The notes beneath the pieces were generated by a model. It was not told the DNA's origin and ran no database searches. It worked only from the letters and a program-made list of their open reading frames with translations. A stretch of 64,000 nucleotides of DNA. Source: Paroedura picta. Its lineage: Eukaryota > Chordata > Lepidosauria > Squamata > Gekkonidae. Of this stretch, positions 46,510 to 59,569 are shown piece by piece. A program made the translations under genes and the position numbers. Each line of letters opens with the position of its first letter. Positions within the stretch are counted from its first letter, which is position 1. The stretch is from the NCBI RefSeq assembly GCF_049243985.1, contig NC_135377.1:36037255-36101254 (forward strand), read 5' to 3'.

Positions 46510-49500
46510 AAGCTGCACTTACATGTAACTGTTGTTCATTGAGTGGTCTTCTGTGCAGGCACACATGGAGACTGCATTTGTGCAGGCCTGCTATGGAGAT
46601 CTTTTTTAAAGCTCTCTAGAACATTCAGAGTGCTCACCCCCGCCCCATCCATGAACTGTCTCATTCCCATCCATCTGTCACATGATGGGGCAGGGCAAGC
46701 AGCACTCCTTTCCTCAATCTCTTCTTGCTGCCATGGGAGAACTACAGCAGGGAAAGGAGGGAAGGATGTGTGCCTGTACAGGTAACCATTTCTGGGAGAA
46801 TAACATGCTGACTTAACAGTAGATGGTGATAATGGGATCCTCTTTTAGAGGCAAACCTCTGAGCCATTGCTTGTATGGAGGCTGCCCTATTCTGAAGAAG
46901 AAAAGTTTTGCCCCTTTTGGATTCTAAGTGGGCCCCAATGAATTGGATGTAGGATGGATTTATCCCAATTAATCTGGAGGCCCAGTGAAGTCAGACTGAA
47001 GAATCACATGGGAAACACTATCAGCTAGTAGAACAGAGGAGGGAATGATAAAAAGCCATTCCAAAATGGTAAAAAAGTCTAAGTAGAGATAGATGACACA
47101 GCCCATTAAGCTTAGATGAGTGACTAAGACATGACCTTGGTGAACACTCTGGGAGCAGTGGCCAAGGCAAAAGGGAGGGTGGCATACTGGTAGCAGGCAT
47201 GGCCTCACTGGAAATGAAACAAATCTTTTTAGATCAGAAGTGTATAGCAATATGGTAGTAGACATCCTTAAGGTCAAAAATAGCAATCCAATCATGAGTC
47301 TATGACCTCCTGTAAAATGGTCATGCAAAACTTAGGGGATACATAGAACTTAAGGGACTTTATGAAATAACAAGATTAAAAACCAATTTTGTTCTCATAC
47401 AATGGGACAAGCTCAATGGCCCTTTCATTCAAGAGTTGGAACACCTTGTGTTGTAACTCTGAAAGGGACATAGAAGAGAAGGAATCAGCCAGGCAACCAA
47501 CTGGTGAAACATGAAACTGAAGGAAATATCCTTGCTTAACCATGCTAAGAACCCAAGTATCTGGGGTAACCAACTCACAAACAAGGAGATAACATGATAA
47601 ACAAGGTAAAGACTGGGGGAGGGAGTCTTATCCTTGACAAAGGCCTCCTGAGATGAAGCATGGCCCTGCTTAAATTTGGAGATACACAGTTGCTTCTTGC
47701 TTCAAGAGTACTGGAGCAAAGGGCTCAGGGAAGATTTGGTGTAGGAAGGCAGGTGGCAAATGAGTCATATGTCTTGGGGAGCAGAGAAGCTTGTGGGTCT
47801 GAGTGGTGGGCCAGGGATACTAAGAGATCTGATATATGTCTGGTGGCTGTGGTCAGGCCACTTTTGAAAAAAATGGAGCTGGTCCAATCTGGCCCAGCCA
47901 ACTCCTGCCCATTCCTGGTTTTGCTGTTTCTGGGAGAGGTGGTTGAGCAGGCAGTTGTAGGTCAACCACAAAGCTTCCTGGAAGCAATATTGGCCCTTTG
48001 GCCCATTCCAATCTGGTTTCTGCCCTGGCTATGGGGTGGAGACAGCTCTGGTTGTTCTCATGGATGACTTCCAAAGATAGTTAGATCTAGGCGGGTCAGT
48101 GCTGTTCTTCTTGCTAAACATGATAGCAGCATTCAACACTATCAGCCACAGACTATTGGCCCAATGTCTGTCCTTAAAATGCATAGCCTTAAAATGGATA
48201 GTCTTTCCTCTGAGGTCAGGGACAAAGGGAGGAGAGTATCCCCCCAGCAAGCCCTTGTGTACAAGCTCCCTTGTGGAGTCCTGCAGGGAGCTATTCTCTC
48301 CCTGACATTATTTAATATATATATGCACCTCCTTGCTCAACTGGTCTATGCTTTTGGCCTGGGCTGTCATCACTATGCTGATGACACCCAGCTATTTCTG
48401 TTGATCAGTAGTCATTCATCTGTACCCTCAGATTACTTGGTCAGGTGTTTGGAGGCTATGGTGAACTGGCTCAAGAAAAATAAACTAAAGATAAATCCAG
48501 CAAAGATGGATGCCCTCTGGCTGGGCTGGCATGCCAAAAAAGATGCAACACAACTCCCAACTCTTGATTTGTTTAACACCTACGACCACCATCAGGAGTC
48601 TGGGTGTGATCCTGTATGCCTATGGAAGTGATCTATGGAAGCCCGAGTCACAAATGTAATCCACCACACATTCTCCCATCTTCACCAGGTACAAAAACTT
48701 GCGCTGTATCTGTTAACCACAGATCTATGATCCATGCAATGTTCGTCTCCAGATTAGACTTCTGTACCTCACTCTGCCATGGGCTGTCCTTGAGACGTAA
48801 CTGGAAGCTTCCAACTGGTCCAGAATGCAGTAGCATGAGTCCTTTTTGGGAATGGAGAACACATAAGACACCAGTGCTCTACCAGCTGCACTGGATCCTG
48901 ATTGGAGACTGAATCAAATTCAAGGTATTGACTCCAACATTTAAAGCCCTAAACAGTGTGGGACCTCTGTATTTAAGGAACTGCTTCTTCTACCACTCCC
49001 CCTGAGCACTAAGATCAAAAGACCTGAACTTGCTCAAGATCCCTGACCCAAAAGAGATAAACTCACCTCAACCAGGGCCAGGGCCAGGACTTTTTGGCTC
49101 TGGCCTGGTGCATGCTCTTCCTGGAGAGATCAGGGTCCCCTGGGACCTTCAAGAGTTCTGGAGGGCCTCTAAGAGCTGTTCTATCAGGCAGTTGGCTGAT
49201 GCCAGGAATGTAATCCTACTCAGATTTTAAAGGGGTATTTTAAAAAGTATTTAAATTTATATATACAGTTTTACCTATGTAATTAAATTATTTGTATGTT
49301 TTGTTTTGTTGTGACCTGCCCTGAGCCAACTAGGAAGGCTGAGCTATAAAAATAAAGTTTATTGTTATTTATAAGGCTGGCTTTCAGTCTGGAGTGAACT
49401 GTTTGCATCCAGACCAGGCACAGATGTCATGGACCTTGTCCAGGCATAGGAGACAATGGCCACAGTCATCTAACGGAGCCATTCTTAGGCTGCATTCAGT

Positions 49501-49855
49501 GCACTTCTTGAAGAGAGCCATCACCTGATAATAAGGTCATTCTTCCAATTGTTTGTAGGAATGAAGCAGGGTAAAGAAATGAAGGGAAGAAAAATGGAGA
49601 GCATCAAAAATAATTAAAGAAAAAACTTAATGGATCAAAAGAGATTGAAGACATTTGACAGCAAATAAAGGGCTGGGGGAAGAAGGGCTGCTCAGGAAGG
49701 AGTCGACCAATTAGGGAAGGGGGCAGAGCTCTCCAAACTTTCTAGTATGCTTTATAAAAGAGATCACCATGACAGGCCTGTGCAAGCATGGTCCCCATGT
49801 GATCTGCACAGAAACCATGAAGATGAAGAATTTGTTCTTATCCCATAAGTGACTT
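46510..49855 (-). mobile_element. DIRS-like retroelement fossil, interrupted by an L2 LINE
   Basis: Inverted repeats of roughly 100 bp mark its ends: left at about 46516-46625 and right at about 49733-49848. Both carry CTGTGCAG, CACATGG, GCACAGGCCTG (or its variant) and GATCT blocks in opposite orientation. Between them, on the minus strand, there are remains of a Gag-type zinc-finger region (about 49400-49500) and of a DIRS-type reverse transcriptase (about 47000-47570). Inverted terminal repeats with this gene order indicate the DIRS group, which uses a tyrosine recombinase. It is old and broken in many places. A plus-strand L2 (47790-49375) sits inside it. Confidence 0.7.
47790..49375 (+). 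mobile_element. L2-type LINE with reverse transcriptase remains
   Basis: Three successive frames carry parts of an L2 reverse transcriptase: 'PIPIWFLPWLWGGDSSG' (compare the usual F-R-P-G-Y-G), then 'AAFNTISHRLL', then 'LFNIYM' and the catalytic box YADD at 48374-48385 followed by TQLFLL. The change of frame between them shows at least two shifts, so it is inactive. The 3' end reads 'TGCCCTGAGCCAACTAGGAAG' and ends in AATAAAGTTTATTGTTATT near 49372. It is 5'-truncated and lies within the DIRS-like fossil. Confidence 0.88.
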
Positions 49856-50345
49856 TGATGAAGGGCAGAAAATGTTAGAAGTTCGAGCAGATAATATCCA
49901 GTGGCTGGTTTGCTAATAATGCTCAAGGAACTGCTTTTCAAAAGGAAAAACCAAAGACTTGTTTTTCTACAGGTTTGAATTACATTTGAAAAATGCTTTC
50001 CACCAAAGTATCATGACAGAATGTAGGCTAATGCAGCCTGGTTTCTTCCAGGTCTCTTTTAAAAATTATATTGTATATTATATTAGCTACTTTAAAATTC
50101 CCTGACAAGGATTTTAATAAGCACTTTTTTTTGTTTGAGGATCAAGAATTACACATTTCAGAATTTCTTTAATAACTCTATGCTCCAGACCTTTTGATGT
50201 GTTAATTTGTAATTAATCCTAGTATTTCATCTTATCTCCTCTTTTTGACTTTGCATTCCAGATGCCCTTCCTGAAAGTCATTTGAGTATTTGTATCTCTC
50301 TAACATCTCCCATTGTGAAACTGACAAATAATTCATTCAGCTATT
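49856..50345. other. Intergenic, no feature seen
   Basis: AT-rich unique sequence. Confidence 0.45.
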
Positions 50346-50880
50346 CCCGTATTTGCTGGTGTATAAGACGACCCCCCAACATTTCCACTCAAAATATAGA
50401 GTTTGTTACTGAGTTTGTTACTATAGAGCTTGCTGAGCTGCCCAGCACCGTCCCCGGGGCCTGGGCAGCCTTTTCCCTTCACCCACAACTGAGGACAAAC
50501 GCTCCCCAGCCCCCAGGTAGGACGATCTGCGCCTCAGCAAGCCGCAGATCGTCCTCCCCAGGGCCTGGGGAGCGTTTTTCTTCCCCCCCCCAAGCGAAAG
50601 CACTCCCCAGGCCCCGGGGAAGACGATCCGCGACTTGCTGAGCCGCGGATCGTCCTCCCTGGGGCCTGGGGAGCATTTTTGCATGCGGGGGGAAGAAACC
50701 TGCTCCCCAGGCCCCGGGGAGGACGCCGATCATCCTCCCCGGGCCTCGAGAGAACTTTCCCTCCCCCCACCCAAAAACAACCCCCCCCATGCCCCAGGTT
50801 ACCTTTTCCCTTGGGGAGGGGGTTATGACTCCCCAGGCCCCTGGGGCCAGATCCAGAAAAGTAGATTCATCCTCAGAAAA
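50346..50880. repeat. GC-rich hairpin minisatellite in a possible MITE
   Basis: It opens with CCGTATTTGCTGGTGTATAA and GACGACCCCCC, resembling the end of a known type of MITE. It then has three ~100-bp units starting with CTCCCCAG at about 50494, 50604 and 50702. The first two carry a long palindrome around CTCAGCAAGC or CTTGCTGAGC, flanked by GACGATC(T/C)GCG and its complement, and a second palindrome of the type CTCCCCAGG...CCTGGGGAG. Open frames across it on both strands are composition artefacts. It ends about 550 bp beyond the FAM110B poly(A) site. Confidence 0.7.
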
Positions 50881-51429
50881 TCGCTACACTCCTGCCAGCA
50901 ACCTGCAACACTTGCAAAAAAGACCTGTGCGTTCTCAATGTAGAGGCTGCAACAAAGTCCCTCCCCCTGGCTCTTTCCTCTGAACTTCTGGCGAAGTGAT
51001 CGCCATTTTTTTTTCCTCGGAACGAGTGGGGAAAGCAACAAACCAGCGAGGCTGTTTTATCCAATTGCTAGGTATCCATGATCAAAAGGAATGAAACTCT
51101 TTGGTTCTTGAACTTTACATTTTTGAGATTCTGGATTGAACTTGCTTCCTGCTGCTTAGTAAATCAACAATAATATTGTTAACATCACAGGTGGGAAAAG
51201 GACAAGATTTGTAACTAGGGTTTAATCTTTTTGATATCTTAGATCAAGATAACTGAATTTATTTTGTCTGAAAGAATTTTATGACTGTGATTTGTGTGTG
51301 TCTGTGTTTTCTTTACATTTATATTGAAAAGTTGCATTGAGATTAACTGGATTCCATCTTCCTTCTTTACCCACTTTAACAGTGAAGGGCAAAAAAGAGT
51401 ACAAGAGCAGAAACACACAAACAGTAGCT
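50881..51429. other. Sequence just downstream of FAM110B
   Basis: There is no gene. An alternative TTTATT (AATAAA on the minus strand) lies at 51258-51263 and could serve as a second, more distal poly(A) signal for FAM110B. Confidence 0.4.
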
Positions 51430-51442
51430 GCACTGAGAGCTA

Positions 51443-51448
51443 TTTATT
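51443..51448 (-). promoter_or_regulatory. FAM110B poly(A) signal AATAAA
   Basis: A canonical hexamer on the minus strand is followed 20-35 bases later by a GU-rich stretch, the expected downstream element. It is the first canonical AATAAA found after the stop codon. Confidence 0.7.
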
Positions 51449-51496
51449 AGCATAACACTCTCTCTCTTTTTTTTAAAGATCTCATAAGAACTGAAA

Positions 51497-51504
51497 TATG
51501 TACA
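51497..51504 (-). promoter_or_regulatory. Pumilio-type site TGTACATA in the 3' UTR
   Basis: It matches the consensus TGTANATA on the transcribed strand, about 50 bases before the poly(A) signal. Function is inferred from the motif only. Confidence 0.4.
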
Positions 51505-52321
51505 AAGTCTTACAGCATTTACACAATAAAAAGTTTCCTATTAGCTGATGAAGTATTAGATAGTGCTGCAAAGTACTTCAAAGCATTAATATAATAATGA
51601 CGCAAACCACTGCACTTTCACCTTCTCCGCTACGCACCACAACTGTCATTTTGAGATGACAGTTAAACCATTGGGAAGACACAAGATTGTCAAAAAATGT
51701 GTAACAGATTGACGTGCAGCACTAAACACCATAGGAAGGGGGGAGGAAGAGAAGGGGCATTAAAAAAAAAGAGAGCTACATACTGTCATGTTTCTACAGT
51801 TTCCTAGAGCTGTAACAAACTTCCACAGCCTTAAGATATAACATATTTAAGACAACATTACCACAATTTCTCAGATATAGTTCAGCTATATTGAGTGTGT
51901 TTCACGTCCAGGTAAGAGGCTCGTATACTGATATGGCTGTGTACTTCCATTTTCAGTTCATGAACTGCTCAAACAGGTCTACAAAAACGTAGTCAGCAGC
52001 AGGAGCTTGTAATCATGATGTGCTTTGTCTAATTTAAAAGGCATTCAAGATCAGCAAACAGGATCTAACCTTTCCTGTCAAGAGTTTAAGACAAGGAATC
52101 TTTCTTTCAAAACCAACCATCTTTTGATTGGTTGCTTTTTGGGCCTCTTTCTAATAACCTCTTCATTGGTTGGACCACTGAAATTCTTTTTCTCCAATCA
52201 CTTCCAAGAGCAGCTTATACACTTTTTGAGTCCTTTTTAGAGGAAAATTTAATGGGCAGGAGAAAAGGGATTCCCACTCACAGAAAACCATAATCTAAAA
52301 AGGATTATTAAAAAGGTTCTA

Positions 52322-52369
52322 CGTGAACAACCTGTTTCAAAAACAAGGTGAACAACCTGTTTCAAAAGA
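52322..52369 (-). repeat. 26-bp tandem duplication in the FAM110B 3' UTR
   Basis: On the plus strand GTGAACAACCTGTTTCAAAA occurs at 52323 and again 26 bases later. Two near-perfect copies. Confidence 0.9.
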
Positions 52370-52556
52370 TTGCCTCTTAAGTTATATTTTATGAATAGAT
52401 ATTTCAATAACTTTCTGGTGGTTGTAGGGAAGGTTTTAATCTAATGGTTTTAGCCAAAGGCCATTTTCTGCTGCTGTAAGGCACTTCCCACCAGCAGCAG
52501 AGGCGGGCAATATTTACTGATTTCACCTTACACTGCAGACCCTCCCACTTTGTTCC

Positions 52557-52627
52557 CCACAGTGTTTCTGCGGGTCCCCTTTGCCCCACTTCCTCTCCAC
52601 AGTGTTCCTGAGGATCCCCTTTGCCCC
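52557..52627 (-). repeat. 40-bp tandem duplication in the FAM110B 3' UTR
   Basis: On the plus strand CCACAGTGTTTCTGCGGGTC... is repeated 40 bases on as CCACAGTGTTCCTGAGGATC..., each ending CCCCTTTGCCCC. Confidence 0.88.
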
Positions 52628-53173
52628 AAAACTAACATTACAGCATGCTCAGTGGGCTGAAGCAGGAGAGGAGAGATGGGAAATTTCAATTCCATTAATA
52701 CTACATTGGACCAACCAAATCTTTCTTCCTTTGGCAATGTTCCTTTTTTGTCTCCAAAATTCCTTACAGACACAATAGCTGTGTCTGTTAACTATACCTG
52801 TGATTAAGACACAAACATTGTGAGATATTTAAAAAAAATCCACAAGGAACTACAGAAATATTAAAAAGAAGCCATACAGCCATTTTTTTTAATGTAAACA
52901 TATTTGTTTATAAACAAAGCCCTATTTGGATTCTGGTCTTAAACTTTTGGCAGATAATGTGTGTATGCTCAGCCAGGCTCTGTAGCTAATTATTGTTCAA
53001 GTGGAAGCCAGGTCAGTTCACATGTTGACAGGCATGCAACTTGAAAACATTGCACAACAAGCAACACAAAAAGAGATCTGAGAAGTGTATTAAGACTTCA
53101 AGTAGACTTCACAACCCTTCACAACTGACTATTCACAAAGATACAGTCTTTGCTTGTGCCTCTGTACATCCAC

Positions 53174-54471
<1,298 letters not shown>

Positions 54472-54479
54472 ACAGCTCA

Positions 54480-54563
54480 TTAAATATCACGGCGTTTCTT
54501 TCCTTCTTTATTCTCTTCCAAGGCAGCCTTTGTACAAAAAGGCCACCAGAAACAAGTCAGCAT
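54480..54563 (-). promoter_or_regulatory. Upstream ORF 1, 27 codons
   Basis: The ATG at 54563 is in a weak context. It begins MLTCFWWPFC and ends at TAA 54480-54482, nine bases before uORF 2 starts. Confidence 0.5.
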
Positions 54564-54648
54564 TAATCCTGCTCAGTTGGTTTCTTTCTTCTCACTGAAG
54601 GATGTGGAAGTCTCTGCGGTTCCTTTGTGCTCAACTACAAGTAGTGAT

Positions 54649-54681
54649 CTGAAACACAAAATAACCAACCACATGTTAGTA
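54649..54681 (-). promoter_or_regulatory. Splice acceptor and branch point before the FAM110B coding exon
   Basis: On the minus strand the branch motif TACTAAC (54675-54681) lies about 27 bases before CAG|AT at 54649, with a T-rich tract between. The spacing and sequence are close to ideal. Confidence 0.8.
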
Positions 54682-56603
54682 ACTGGGCATGATATGACAG
54701 CTATAGCAACAGAGATCTATTGGCAACATTTTTTCATTTGTTGGCTGGGCTACAAGCTGTAGACTATAATTGGTGAAACATTCTTCTATACCTAATAATT
54801 TATACCTTATTAAAATGGTAAGAAAAGTGGGCTTAATGTTCTTCATTTGCATGTCTATACAGCTGGTATTATTCATTTTATAAAGATGCTACTGATTAAT
54901 TACATGAGAGTTAACACAATTCTGAATTATAATAGCATACCCCAAGGCATATATGGCTATTCATACTCTCTGTTCCTCATGTGGTTTGTCCTTCCTCAGT
55001 TGGGCTGTGGCTACATTTCCGACTTTTCACTGGAAACAACATAAGGGGTTGTGGTGAAAATTTCTTTTTTATCCTTGAGCTAACTGAGAAAGGTAGAATA
55101 AATATACTTTAAAATAAACCAAGTAATCCTACTTGCATGCCTTACATACAGCGTGTGTACACACACATACACAAACTGTAGGTTAGTGTTCTAGCTAATT
55201 GCTCTTTTGACATATTTTATACTGAATGTTCTTTCTGCAGAGTCAAAAATAGCAATTCATTTTCCTGTCCCTGGGCTAAATATATTCCTGATAACCATAA
55301 GATTGGAATGGGTTCATATTCTCTTTCTCACAGCACTCACACACACTAATTATGGAAACGTATTATGTAGTCTTCCAAATATTTGCCTTTTCTGCCTCCA
55401 TTTGGCTCCTCCCTGTTTCCAAGACAGCCTGCAGCCACCCACTGCTTGCTACTCTCCTTTCATATGCCCTTCTCCTTTGAGAGGATATCCCCTGTTGCTG
55501 TTGGTCTTTCTAGTAATCCATGAGTGGCTTCTGTACACTGAGAGACCAAGAGCAAAAGCAGTGAAGGGCAGTGGAAGCAATTGCAACAAGGGGAATCAGT
55601 AGAGAAGAGGTACAGCATGGTTCCTTCTGTGTACCATGGCTACTCAGCAGAAGTGGCGAGTTAGATGGCTGATAATAAGTGATATCTAAGTATCATGAAA
55701 CAATGTAGGAAACCTGTGCACACACATCACAGTTTTCTTTCCAAACCATATATAATTAGAGAGAAGCCAATGAATACTAGCCAAAGCAGCCAGATGATCC
55801 ATTCTCACATTCAAACACCATATTCCTCTCATCATTATGAGCACTGTTGGATGCCAACGACAGCCCCTGTTTGTTGTTTTGACATTCCCTGTTCTTAGAT
55901 CAAGGTCTTGAGCCATAAAGCAAAAGATTAAAACTCATATCTAAAAAAACGTCTCCCTTTGACACCTCTCTGCAGCCTCTAGAACTCAAAACAACAAAAT
56001 AATCATGTTGGAAATCAGAATAGGAGGAATTGGCCCTTTTGCTCTAGTGTTGTTAGAGGAAGAAGAGTTCTTTTATCAAGTCATGGCATAATTCATTTTA
56101 CCTTGTTCTGGGGCATATAAGGACACTGCAGGACAATATGTCCAAGAGAGCCCACTGACGGTTTGGAACGGGGACATAACCAATTTGAAAAAGGAATCCT
56201 AAGTAGACGACCCAGGAATACCGTTAAAAAGGGGGCAACTGAACTGTGAATGCATAAAGGTCCTACATAACTTTAGGCCAACCAAGGAATCTAAATAAAG
56301 GCATTAATCTTTAGATGAATGGCTGAAGAGCCTGGGACATGATATGGGTTTATACACAGGAGCTGCATCATTCCAGAACCTCATTTTGCAGCAGATTGGC
56401 TACTCTGTTCAAGGAGTGCACCTCTAGTTAGATGAGTAGAGCATTCCTTTTATAGAGAGCTCTATGTCAGCACTTACAGGACCTAGGCATAAAGTGAAAT
56501 GACTTCAACTTGGAGCACCCAGCAGGAATCTTCACAGAAAAAAAAGTTCATAGGATTCAATATTAACTAAGTATCATTAAAATGTTTTTATTAAACAGCT
56601 CAA
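54682..56603 (-). other. FAM110B intron, no feature seen
   Basis: AT-rich unique sequence. A short CA run lies near 55160-55175. No second exon can be recognised. Confidence 0.5.
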
Positions 56604-56908
56604 AGAAGAAGAAGACGAGTTGGTTCTTATATGCCACTTTTCTCTACCCAAAGGAGGCTCAAAGCGGCTTACAGTCGCCTTCCCATTCCTCTCCCCACAA
56701 CAGACACCCTGTGGGGTGGGTGAGGTTGAGAGAGCCCTGATATCACTGCTTGGTCAGAACAGCTTTATCAGCCCTGTGGCGAGCCCAAGGTCACCCAGAT
56801 GGCTGCGTGTGGAGGCGTGTGGAGGAATGCAGAGTCGAACCCAGCTTGCCAGATTAGAAGGCTGCACTCCTAACCACTCCTAGCCACTACACCAAACTGG
56901 CTCTCATT
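56604..56908 (-). mobile_element. tRNA-derived SINE with L2-like tail
   Basis: On the minus strand it begins GAGAGCCAGTTTGGTGTAGT (A-box region), carries the B box GGGTTCGACTC at about 56830-56840, then 'GGGTGACCTTGGGCTCGCCA', 'CACCCCACAGGGTGTCTGTT' and the tail 'TAAGCCGCTTTGAGCCTCCT...CATATAAGAACCAACTCGTC', ending in a CTT repeat. The tail resembles L2 3' ends, suggesting L2-driven mobilisation. This is the best copy of the family here. Confidence 0.9.
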
Positions 56909-58195
56909 GAACTATGTTATTGCCATGGCATAAATCTCAAGAGTGTAAGTTCCCTCAAGACCTTACTGAAACTAAAGGACTGTGTTTTTTAGAGAGTGAA
57001 GACCTTATGGAACCTCACTTTTAATCATCTGAATATTTTACCATCAGGGGCATTTAAAAAGGTAATTTTGATAACATTTTATTGAAAGCACCTGGCATAT
57101 GTTGTATGTTTCTTTAAAGGGCATTATACTGGATAAAAATCTTAAAATATTTATCATTCCTTACAGTAAAATTAAGATGCCAGTAATTCATATATTATGC
57201 ATTCTTAAGATCTCTCTGGGTATAATGTACTTGTTAGTATCCAACTCAATAAATGTTCTTTATACTGCATTTCACATATTGAGAAAGCTTCGTACTTCAG
57301 TAGAAGTACAGAAATAAACAATGCAATAAAGCCAGAGCTAAACATCATTTAGTGAGTTTACAGAATGAACTCTTTAATAGGCATTATTAGGATAACTAGG
57401 AAACACTAGGGCTACAAATTATTAAGAAAAAACTGTACTAATAAACATTCAAATGTAAAATGCATCTACTGCTGCAAAACATAAGACTCTAGTAGAGTGT
57501 GGTATGTTAAATTTTCCAGCTGAACAAATTTAGTGTTTCTCAGACATCTATTGTAATATGGTTTCTCTCAGGGGATCCTAAATGGACAAAACTTTCATCA
57601 TAAATGCATCTAATTCTCAACATGGGTTCATATGGAGGTACTTAAATCTACAGATTGGGATCAGCGAGACGGAAAGATTCTTCTACAAACCTAGGTATGA
57701 GGATCTTCGATTACTCAGAAAAATAAACGATTGACTTGAAGCAAAAAAAAATCATATATTGAGTAAGCAAGCACAACAAGACATTGTCAAAACTGAGGCA
57801 AAGACATTAAGGCATTGCATATATTTCCTCACATCATGCCTCAAGGTTGCATTCCAGAGGGAATGGACATGGATGGGGGAGAGGAGAAGGATTAAGATGG
57901 GAGGGAGGTATAACTGCAGGAAGACCATTGAGGAAATAAAACATAGCAAGTGGGCTAGATAAATTACAGACCCAACCTGGCTAATAAGTGAAAGAAACTA
58001 TATAAATAATGGCAGGAGCACAGCATCCTGGCACTGGGGCGAGGAGACCTAGGTTTGCAGAAAAATCCAAAAAAAGTAAAAAATGTGTGTGCGTGTGGGA
58101 CTTTTTAAACAAACAGAAAAGAACTGTCTGGACAAACACACCCAACTTTCTTCAGAAGTGGTGACATACAAAAGGATGAAATTTGGGAGGAAGTT
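56909..58195. other. Intron or upstream DNA, no feature seen
   Basis: AT-rich unique sequence with no supported exon or repeat. Confidence 0.45.
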
Positions 58196-58244
58196 TGGGT
58201 AAGGGGGAGTTAGCCTTCTAAAACTATATAGAATTCTGCACAAT
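58196..58244 (+). repeat. 49-bp direct repeat, left copy
   Basis: GGGTAAGGGGGAGTTAGCCT...TATAGAATTCTG recurs at 60865-60914 with a few changes. The pair brackets 2.6 kb holding an L2 tail and a Helitron. Confidence 0.85.
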
Positions 58245-58289
58245 GTTTTTGCCACCAAACGATTGGATATTTATCCTTAGTTTATAGTT

Positions 58290-58394
58290 TTTATTCGATA
58301 ATCAACTTGTATGTATTTTATTGGGGTTTTAATGTATGGGGTTTTATTGTAAGCTGCCACGAGCCCTTGTGGGAGTGGTGGGATATAAATGTAA
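58290..58394 (+). mobile_element. L2 LINE 3' tail, left part
   Basis: It contains 'TGTAAGCTGCCACGAGCCCT...GTGGGATATAAATGTAA', the family's 3' end. Its A-rich tail is broken at 58394/58395 by the Helitron and resumes at 60246 with TAAATAAATAAATG. Confidence 0.8.
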
Positions 58395-59189
58395 TCTTTT
58401 CCCTCTTAATAAAACAGTAAGGGGTGTTGGGGTGGGCTCAGTCCATGATCGGGAGGGGCAACAATTGGTCCCATGGCCCTGGACTGACAAGCAGAGGGGC
58501 CAATTGGAAGGCGCGAAGCCCCTTACCAGGACAGACCAAAATTCCATCCAGCCAGGGGCAATCTGGAGAAATGGCTGCCAGTCTGCTCCTGACCACCAAA
58601 GGGAGAGGAGGTCAGCAGGGCTGCCAAGGGGGATGAGAACAGAGGCTTGGACAGGCTGTGCCAGCCCTTTTCGCCCCAAGGCTGTCCCAACTGTCATGTC
58701 CAACTGCAAATTGCCTCAGAACCCTGACAGAGCTGGCAGGAGGCTGCAGAGTGCTCCCACTCCCCCCCTTTGAGGCCTACTGCGAAGGAGCCTCTGACAG
58801 GCCCTGACTGAGGGGAGGGAAGCCTTTCCAAGAGCAATGAAGGGGAGTCTGAGGGCCTTCCTTTTTTTTGGGGGGGGGACTTTCCCCTTCTGCCAAACAG
58901 TTGCCTGACAGGGAGGCTACAGAAAAGCCCCTTCTCACTTAAAATACTGTTCTGGCTGGGGGTTAGACACAGCCAAGCCATGTGTCTTTCTTCTCTGCAA
59001 CTCTGCATATTTGAGGCCACTGCACTGCGTTATTCTGTAGATGAAACTGGGTTTTTTTGTCTCCTGTTTCATCTGCACAACAACCCTGTGCAGTAGGCCT
59101 CAAGTCTTTCAATTCAACAACAACCTGTGTGGGAAGCCTTAAATGTTTCTTCTCTACCACAACCCTGTCCAAAGTAGCCCTTTCTGCCT

Positions 59190-59340
59190 GGGGAGCTGAT
59201 CTTTATACTCTGCACGTGAGCTGTAACTCCAGGAGCTCTCCAGGCCCCACCTGGAGGTTAGCTACCCCTTGGGACTTCAAAATCGTACAATGCCTCAAAG
59301 TCCAGCCTTCAAAGGAGCCATTTTTGCCTGCAGTTGGGAG
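59190..59340 (+). mobile_element. MITE-family fragment inside the Helitron
   Basis: It contains 'GGGGAGCTGATCTTTATACT', 'CTCTCCAGGCCCCACCTGGA' and 'GGTTAGCTACCCC', the 3' half of the GGGTTGCCAACC family, followed by a partial 'CAAAGTCCAGCCTTCAAAGG' block. Confidence 0.6.
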
Positions 59341-59569
59341 GGAGTGGTGCAGGTGTGTCCCTCCTGGGCTATGGGCTATGTCCAGCCCTTACCAGCAACT
59401 GTTTGTATTCTGGGGCACAGACAGGCAGACCAGCATCAGTCCTATGAGTCTGGAAAGTGCAGGAAGATCTAAATAAATACTTACAGCCTGAAACTGTAAA
59501 TAGTGAGAGGGAGAGGAAGGGAAGATGATTGGAAAATGCTTTGAGACACCCGAGGCCTGCTGGGTCACT

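Noticed and set aside
48164-48631. A 155-codon open frame as a host gene
   Set aside because: It contains the YADD box and flanks of an L2 reverse transcriptase.
50282-50943. Overlapping open frames with Pro/Gly/Arg-rich translations
   Set aside because: They are translations of the GC-rich minisatellite in multiple frames.
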